Assembly (NCBI GenBank): GCA_002335385.1 | Contig: DCVK01000061.1 | Span: forward strand, 1 to 64,000 | Direction: 5' to 3' | DNA: 64,000 nt | From: Candidatus Aminicenantes bacterium UBA2190 | Lineage (GTDB): Bacteria; Acidobacteriota; Aminicenantia; UBA2199 | Shown here: positions 59,095 through 64,000 of the stretch, piece by piece | How positions within the stretch are numbered: the first letter of the stretch is position 1 | Layout of the letters: each line of letters starts with the position of its first letter | The notes under the pieces: model-generated | What the model saw: only the letters and a program-made list of their open reading frames with translations | The model's database searches: none | Told to the model about the DNA's origin: nothing | Translations under genes and position numbers: made by a program

Positions 59095-59128
59095 GGCCAC
59101 TCCTTTGTCCAAAGACCGCAGGCGCCGC

Positions 59129-60343
59129 TCAACGGCGCAGAGAGGTATTTTTCAATGCCAGGGCGGCGATCGACTCGCCGATGCTGATCGAGGCGGTCGC
59201 GGCCGGCGACGGCGCGTTCAGCACATGGACCATGCGTTCCGCCTCGCGGATGCGGAAATCGTCGGCCAGGAAGCCGTTGGCCTCCAGGGCCTGAGCGCGG
59301 ACCCCGGCCCCGCCCGGAACCAGGTCAGCGGCCTGGATTTCGGGGAGCAGGCGCTGCAGGGCCTTGACGAAAGCTCGCTTGCAAAAGGAGCGGTAGAATT
59401 CGCCGAAGCCCATTTTCCAGAACTTCAGGCCCATGATCCAGAACCCGGGATAAAGGATCATTTGCGCCGTGTCGCGCAGGGAAAAGCTCGTCTTGTCATA
59501 ACCGTGGCGCTTGAAAGCCAGGACGGCGTTGGGCCCCGCCTCCACGCCGCCGCCGATCATGCGCGTGAAGTGCACCCCCAGGAAGGGGAAGCGGGCATCG
59601 GGGACCGGGTAGATCAGGTTGCGCACCAGGCCGTGGCGTGCCGGCACCAGCTTGAAGTACTCGCCGCGAAAGGGGATGATCTGCAGGCCGGGCTGGACGC
59701 CGCACAGGCGCGCGACGCGATCGGACTGCAAACCGGCGCAATTGACCAGGCTGCGGCAGCGCACCCTGCCGGCGCGGGAGAACAGCAGCAGCTCCGCGCC
59801 ATCGCGCCGGCAGCCGCTGACCTTGAAATTCAGGCGGATCTCGCCGCCCCCCTTCTGGATGATTTCGGCATATTTGGCGCAGACCTGGGCATAGTCGACG
59901 ATGCCCGTCTCCCCCACCCAGAGCCCGGCGATGCCGGCTACGCCGGGCTCGTACTCCTTCAGCTCAGCGGGGCCCAGGCGGCGCAGTTTCTGCAGGCCAT
60001 TGGCGCGGCCTTTCGCCTCGACGGCGTCCAGCGCGGGAATTTCATCCGCCCGCGTGGCCACGACCAGCTTGCCGCATGCATCGTGGGCGATGCCGTGCTC
60101 GCGGCAGAAGCGGTAAAGGGCTTCGCGTCCGGCCACGCAGTTCTTCGCCTTGAGCGATCCCGGTTTGTAGTAAAGGCCGGAATGGATCACGCCGCTGTTG
60201 TTGCCGGTCTGGTGGGCGGCCAGCTTTTCCTCGGCCTCGAGGATCACCACCGAGTTCGCGCCGGCCTTGACCAGGGCCATGGCCGTGGCCAGGCCGACGA
60301 TGCCGCCGCCGATGATCCCCACGTCGTATGTACGCTCGCCCAT
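59129..60343 (-). CDS. lhgO: L-2-hydroxyglutarate oxidase/dehydrogenase
   Basis: 404 residues from the ATG at 60343 with AAGGAG eight bases upstream. FAD-dependent DAO-fold enzyme: VGIIGGGIVGLATAMAL, the LhgO signature TGNNSGVIHSGLYYKPGSLKA, FRGEYFKL, GVHFTRMIGGGVEAGPNAVLAF and the C-terminal VLNAPSPAATASISIGE. It oxidises L-2-hydroxyglutarate to 2-oxoglutarate, passing electrons to the membrane. First gene of the minus-strand operon lhgO - desulfurase-like - flavoprotein - flippase-like. Confidence 0.95.
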   Translation of the reverse strand: MGERTYDVGIIGGGIVGLATAMALVKAGANSVVILEAEEKLAAHQTGNNSGVIHSGLYYKPGSLKAKNCVAGREALYRFCREHGIAHDACGKLVVATRADEIPALDAVEAKGRANGLQKLRRLGPAELKEYEPGVAGIAGLWVGETGIVDYAQVCAKYAEIIQKGGGEIRLNFKVSGCRRDGAELLLFSRAGRVRCRSLVNCAGLQSDRVARLCGVQPGLQIIPFRGEYFKLVPARHGLVRNLIYPVPDARFPFLGVHFTRMIGGGVEAGPNAVLAFKRHGYDKTSFSLRDTAQMILYPGFWIMGLKFWKMGFGEFYRSFCKRAFVKALQRLLPEIQAADLVPGGAGVRAQALEANGFLADDFRIREAERMVHVLNAPSPAATASISIGESIAALALKNTSLRR

Positions 60344-60396
60344 GACTCGCTCCTTTTTATCCATTGTGTTGCGCTTGCGATTGGAAACAAGGATGG

Positions 60397-60425
60397 AATA
60401 TAGCAGAAGCGTTCCGGTGAGTCAA
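60397..60425 (-). promoter_or_regulatory. Sigma-70 promoter of the lhgO operon
   Basis: Minus strand TTGACT (60425-60420), 17 bases, TGC-extended TATATT (60402-60397). Confidence 0.7.
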
Positions 60426-60437
60426 ACCCGGTTCGCT

Positions 60438-60543
60438 CGGTGAAAAAGTGAAAAGTGAAAAGTAAAATGCAAAGAAAAGACTATGGATGAATTTCTCATT
60501 GCCTTCTCTTCACCTTTCACTTTTCACTTTTCACATTTCACCG
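60438..60543. repeat. GTGAAAA-type inverted-repeat element
   Basis: The left arm starts CGGTGAAAAAGTGAAAAG and the right arm ends TTTTCACATTTCACCG, each made of four GTGAAA-like units. The interior (about 45 bases) is AT-rich. It lies between the divergent lhgO and phosphomannomutase promoters. The other copy is at 11755-11873. Confidence 0.65.
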
Positions 60544-60571
60544 GGTCCTGCAGGATAGCCATTTTACTCGT

Positions 60572-60600
60572 TTGCCCAAGTGGCCCATCTACGGTATAAT
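60572..60600 (+). promoter_or_regulatory. Sigma-70 promoter of the phosphomannomutase-uppP operon
   Basis: TTGCCC (60572-60577), 17 bases, TATAAT (60595-60600). A leader of about 20 bases carries GGAGG. Confidence 0.65.
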
Positions 60601-60626
60601 ATCAATCTATCTGGAGGTTACCCACC

Positions 60627-61991
60627 ATGCTGAACGAAGCGATCTTTAGGGAATACGACATCCGTGGCCTGGCCGCAAGCGAGCTGGCCGACCCGGCGGT
60701 GGAGCGCATCGCCATGGCCGTCGCCGCCATTTTCGTGCGCGAGGGGAAAAAAGAGATCGCCGTCGGCATGGACGGCCGGCCCAGCTCGCCGCACATCAAG
60801 GAGCTGTTCTGCCGCACCCTGGCCCGCTACGGCCTGCAGGTGATCGACCTGGGCCTGGTGCCGACGCCGGTGGTCTATTATGCCGCCTTCCGCCACGATA
60901 TGGGGGGCGCCGTCATCATCACCGCCTCGCACAACCCCAGTGAGTACAACGGCTTCAAGATCATGCTCGGCACCGCCGCCCTCTACGGCGACCAGGTCAG
61001 GGAGATCTACCGCCTCGCCGTCTCCGGCCCCTTCCCTTCCGAAACGCAGGGAAGCGTCCGCAAGAAGGACATCCTGCCCGAGTACATGCAGTACATCGTG
61101 GACAACATCCAGCTAAAGAAAAAGCTGCGCGTCGTCGTCGACGCTGGCAACGGCACCGGCGGCATCACCGCCCCCGCCCTCTACCGCCGCCTGGGCGCCG
61201 AGGTCATCCCGCTGTTCTGCGACGTGGACGGCCGCTTCCCCAACCACCACCCCGACCCGACGGTGGCCAAGAACCTGCAGGACATGATCGCCAAGGTCAG
61301 GGAGAGCGGCGCCGACCTGGGCATCGGCCTCGACGGCGACGCTGACCGCATCGGCGTCGTCGACAACCTGGGACGCATCCTCTGGGGCGACCAGCTCCTG
61401 CTCATCTTCGCCCGCGACATCCTGAAGGACCACCCGGGCGCCACGATCATCTCCGAGGTCAAGGCCTCGGAGGTCTTCTACAGCGAGGTGCGCCGGCTCG
61501 GCGGCAACCCCATCATGTGGAAGGCCGGCCACTCGCTGATCAAGAAAAAGCTCTTCGAAGTGAACGCCCTCGCCGCCGGCGAAGTGAGCGGCCATGTCTT
61601 TTTCAACGACAAGTGGTTCGGATTTGACGACGCCGTCTACGCCGGCGCCCGGCTGCTGGAGATCCTCGGCGGGTCCGCCGCCAGCCTGGCCGACATGTTC
61701 GACGCCATCCCCAAGGTCTGCAATACCCCCGAGATCCGCATCGACGCCGGCGACGACGTTAAGTTCCAAGTCGTCGACGAGGTGCGCGAACATTTCCGCA
61801 AGATCCTGCCGGTGATCGACATCGACGGCGCCCGCGTGCAATTTCCCCGCGGCTGGGCGCTGGTACGCGCCTCCAACACCCAGCCTGCGCTGGTGGTGCG
61901 CTACGAGGCCGACACGCAGGATGAACTGGAGCGCATCCAGGCCCAGGTGGACGCGGTCATCCGCCGCGCCCTGGTTGCGGCCGCGAAGTAA
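60627..61991 (+). CDS. Phosphomannomutase/phosphoglucomutase
   Basis: 454 residues, alpha-D-phosphohexomutase. Phospho-Ser loop TASHNPSEYNGFK, metal loop GLDGDADRIG, sugar loop GEVSGHVFFND, and phosphate-binding RASNTQPALVVRYEA near the C-terminus. Activity on both Man-1-P and Glc-1-P (AlgC/ManB type) is usual for this subgroup. It supplies sugar phosphates for LPS and exopolysaccharide. It is followed after two bases by uppP. Confidence 0.96.
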   Translation: MLNEAIFREYDIRGLAASELADPAVERIAMAVAAIFVREGKKEIAVGMDGRPSSPHIKELFCRTLARYGLQVIDLGLVPTPVVYYAAFRHDMGGAVIITASHNPSEYNGFKIMLGTAALYGDQVREIYRLAVSGPFPSETQGSVRKKDILPEYMQYIVDNIQLKKKLRVVVDAGNGTGGITAPALYRRLGAEVIPLFCDVDGRFPNHHPDPTVAKNLQDMIAKVRESGADLGIGLDGDADRIGVVDNLGRILWGDQLLLIFARDILKDHPGATIISEVKASEVFYSEVRRLGGNPIMWKAGHSLIKKKLFEVNALAAGEVSGHVFFNDKWFGFDDAVYAGARLLEILGGSAASLADMFDAIPKVCNTPEIRIDAGDDVKFQVVDEVREHFRKILPVIDIDGARVQFPRGWALVRASNTQPALVVRYEADTQDELERIQAQVDAVIRRALVAAAK

Positions 61992-61993
61992 AA

Positions 61994-62755
61994 GTGCCCT
62001 TCGCCATCCAGGTCATCCTGCTGGCCATCGTCCAGGGTTTCACCGAGTTCTTCCCGGTCAGCTCCAGCGGCCACCTGCTGCTGTTCCAGAAGCTTCTGGG
62101 CTTCAGCACCCTGCCGCTGGTCTACGACATCTTCTTCCATGTCGGCACCTTGCTGGCGGTCGTTTTCTTCTTCTTCAAGGACCTCAGGGAACTGGCGCTG
62201 CGCTTCTATGAAAAGGAGAATGCCCGCCTGCTGGGGCTCCTGGCCGCCGCCACCCTGCCGACGGCGCTGATCGGCTTCCTGTTCAAGGATTTCTTTGAGT
62301 CGCTTTTCAGCGGCACATCCTACCTGGGGTTCGCCTTTTTCCTCACCGCCGCCGGGCTCCTGGCCGCGAAATACCTGCGCCTGAAGAAAAAGATGCCCGA
62401 TCTTCCCGCCGCCGTGCTCATCGGCGTGGCCCAGGGCATCGCCATCATCCCCGGCGTCTCCCGCTCGGGCATGACCATCGCCGTCGCCCTGGTCCTCGGC
62501 CTAGGCTTCGGGTTCTCGTTCCGCTTCTCCTTCCTTCTTTCCATCCCGGCGGTGCTGGGCGCCCTGCTGCTGGAAGCCGGCCATATCCCCTGGAGCGGAG
62601 GCCACTGGCCGCAGCTGGCGCTGGCGGTGGCGGTGGCGGCCCTGGCTGGTTTCCTGGCCCTCGGGCTGCTGAGGAAGATCGTGGTGCAGGACCATTTCCA
62701 CCGCTTCGCTTACTATGTTCTGGCCCTCGGCGCGTTCTCGTTCCTTTTCCTCTAG
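61994..62755 (+). CDS. uppP: Undecaprenyl-diphosphatase (BacA/UppP)
   Basis: 253 residues from a GTG start two bases after the mutase. Eight membrane helices. Motif 1 GFTEFFPVSSSGHLLL (with the catalytic Glu and Ser/His) and motif 2 IPGVSRSGMTIAVAL are intact. It recycles the C55 lipid carrier for peptidoglycan and LPS synthesis, matching the phosphohexomutase beside it. The E(x)8GH-type loop is not well resolved by eye. Confidence 0.96.
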   Translation: MPFAIQVILLAIVQGFTEFFPVSSSGHLLLFQKLLGFSTLPLVYDIFFHVGTLLAVVFFFFKDLRELALRFYEKENARLLGLLAAATLPTALIGFLFKDFFESLFSGTSYLGFAFFLTAAGLLAAKYLRLKKKMPDLPAAVLIGVAQGIAIIPGVSRSGMTIAVALVLGLGFGFSFRFSFLLSIPAVLGALLLEAGHIPWSGGHWPQLALAVAVAALAGFLALGLLRKIVVQDHFHRFAYYVLALGAFSFLFL

Positions 62756-62879
62756 CCGAGCCACGGCTTGGCCCCTGGACCGCTTCGTTCTGCTTTCCGT
62801 CAGAATTTGAGGCCGGCGGCAGCGGCCTGCTTTCCGGCGCCGGGTACCTGTTCGCTGTTTCCGGGAAAGAGCAGCGCGG

Positions 62880-64000
62880 CTAGGCCTGCAGCTTCTGGCG
62901 CACCATCTCGGTGATGGAGCGGAAATCGATCTTGCCGCTGCCCATCTTGGGAAACTCGTTGAGCACGACGAACTGCTTGGGCAGCGCGATCGCGGGCAGC
63001 TCGCCGGCCATGGCCTTGAGCAGCTTGCGCTCGTTGACCTCGCCGGTGATGGCGGCGACGATCTTCGCACCCTTGAGCGAGTCGGGAACCTCCACCACGC
63101 AGCAGTCCACATCCTCGGGCAGGAGTCCCAGCATGACGCTCTCGACCCGGACCAGCGAGACCATCTCGCCGCCGATCTTGACGAAGCGCTTCAGGCGGCC
63201 GCGGTGCCACAAAAAGCCCTCTTCGTCGAGCATGCCCATGTCGCCCGTTTCGTACCAGCCGTCCTTGATGCGCAGCGAGGTCTCCTCCAGGTCGTCAAAA
63301 TAGCCTTTCATCACCAGGTCGCCCTTGACCAGGATCTTGCCCTCGCACCCCGGGGGCAGCGCCTCGCCGGAATTGATGTCCACGATCTTGACGCGCACGC
63401 CGGGCAGCACCCGGCCCACGCTCCCCGGCTTGTTGGCCCCGGGAAGGTTGGTGGCGACCACCGGGCTGGTTTCGGTGGTTCCATATCCCTCGCAAAGCTC
63501 GAGGCCATGCTGCTGCAGGAAGCCCGCGCGCAGCGAATCGGGCGTCTTGTCGGCGCCGGCGACGGCGACGCGCAGCGAGGAGAAGTCGCCGGGGTCGGAC
63601 TGGCGCAGGTAGCCGGCAAAAAAGCTGGGTGTACCCACCATCAGCGACACTTTTTCCTCGCGGACGATGGCGCAGATCTTCTTGTATTCCAGGGGATTGG
63701 CGTAGGCGACGATGGTCATGCCATAGAGCAGCGGCAGCCAGAAGTCGACGTTGTGGCCGAAGACGTGGAACAGCGGCAGGTTGGCCAGCATGACGTCCGC
63801 GCTGGTCACGGTCAGGACCCGGCCGATGTCCAGGACATTCGAGCCGATGTTGCGGTGGGTCAATTGCACCGCCTTGGGGTCTTTCTCGCTGCCCGAGGTG
63901 AAAAGGATGACCAGGTTGTCGTCGGGATCGCCCTGGTGGACCGCCTTGAGCAGGAGCGGCAGCGGCAGCTTGGACTTGACCAGCGCCCCCACCTTGTCGA
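62880..64000 (-). CDS. Acyl-CoA/acyl-ACP synthetase, AMP-binding domain (5' end beyond window)
   Basis: The last 373 residues; the frame is open to the right edge. Adenylate-forming-enzyme motifs: P-loop LFTSGSEKDPKAV, GYGTTETSPVV (A5-type motif), GWYETGDMG (A7), GRLKRFVKIGGEMVS (A8/hinge), and the C-terminal PKMGSGKIDFR with the catalytic Lys. SEKDPKAVQLTHRN is characteristic of the synthetase half of Aas-like enzymes, which reacylate lysophospholipids. Whether an acyltransferase domain precedes it cannot be seen. Convergent with uppP. Confidence 0.88.
   Translation of the reverse strand, partial: DKVGALVKSKLPLPLLLKAVHQGDPDDNLVILFTSGSEKDPKAVQLTHRNIGSNVLDIGRVLTVTSADVMLANLPLFHVFGHNVDFWLPLLYGMTIVAYANPLEYKKICAIVREEKVSLMVGTPSFFAGYLRQSDPGDFSSLRVAVAGADKTPDSLRAGFLQQHGLELCEGYGTTETSPVVATNLPGANKPGSVGRVLPGVRVKIVDINSGEALPPGCEGKILVKGDLVMKGYFDDLEETSLRIKDGWYETGDMGMLDEEGFLWHRGRLKRFVKIGGEMVSLVRVESVMLGLLPEDVDCCVVEVPDSLKGAKIVAAITGEVNERKLLKAMAGELPAIALPKQFVVLNEFPKMGSGKIDFRSITEMVRQKLQA

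Noticed and set aside
60438..60543. CRISPR array or tandem repeat
   Set aside because: Units are short, degenerate and arranged as opposed arms with no spacers; it is an inverted-repeat element.

Overview
The window is a dense, G+C-rich bacterial chromosome segment. It has about 50 protein genes, four tRNA genes, one SRP RNA gene, and no rRNA, CRISPR array, transposase or phage gene. The host is a diderm that makes lipopolysaccharide: there is a heptose kinase, a heptosyltransferase, an O-antigen ligase, a beta-barrel protein and several lipoproteins. It carries an MglA/MglB polarity pair, HslUV, a fused ADP-forming acyl-CoA synthetase/acetyltransferase, and ferredoxin-type and radical SAM proteins. 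This fits an anaerobic or fermentative member of the Acidobacteriota/Aminicenantota neighbourhood. That placement is inference from gene content, not from a marker tree.

Layout. 1-3.2 kb: a truncated kinase-fold gene that looks like a pseudokinase, two thioredoxin-fold proteins, and an outer-membrane barrel protein behind a textbook sigma-54 promoter. 3.3-3.5 kb: tRNA-Lys and tRNA-Glu. 3.5-7.8 kb (minus): a tightly overlapping LPS-core operon (heptosyltransferase, O-antigen ligase, heptose kinase, and a YciB-like membrane domain fused to a Nudix hydrolase). 8.1-11.7 kb (minus): M23 peptidase, helical-repeat protein, UbiA-family prenyltransferase. 11.9-13.5 kb: pgi. 13.7-16.0 kb: larC, folE and an unknown protein. 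16.3-20.5 kb: sppA, a DMT exporter and an aminotransferase. 20.7-24.6 kb (minus): tRNA-Ser, SRP RNA, dnaX, ybaB, recR, mglB, mglA. 24.8-29.7 kb (minus): a very large GH13 protein and an MFS transporter. 29.7-32.2 kb: a znuACB-type metal importer. 32.3-33.1 kb: tRNA-Asn and a PTS IIA-type protein.

33.1-40.1 kb is the most unusual block. A sigma-54 activator, a histidine kinase, a REC-TPR response regulator, two TrkA-type subunits and TrkH form a self-contained potassium-uptake module with its own sigma-54 promoter. It is flanked by a truncated copy of the 5' end of an rlmI-like gene on the left and the intact rlmI-like gene on the right, and its base composition is visibly less GC-rich. It looks like an acquired island that split or duplicated the rlmI locus. 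40.2-50.7 kb: rlmI-like, radical SAM, sulfatase-fold membrane protein, M1 peptidase homologue, hslVU, a lipoprotein, and a DUF362-ferredoxin protein. 50.7-60.3 kb: acyl-CoA synthetase/GNAT, a large membrane protein, a flippase-like protein, a flavoprotein with no usual start codon, a cysteine-desulfurase-like protein, and lhgO. 60.6-64 kb: phosphomannomutase, uppP and a truncated acyl-CoA/acyl-ACP synthetase.

Promoters. Vegetative promoters are easy to read: TTGNNN, 17 bases, then TATAAT-like. In six places the -10 hexamer ends exactly six bases before the ATG, and four of these also have a clear -35, so those mRNAs should be leaderless. Other genes have ordinary leaders with Shine-Dalgarno sites. 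Two families of inverted-repeat elements sit between genes, and one of them supplies the stop codon of pgi.
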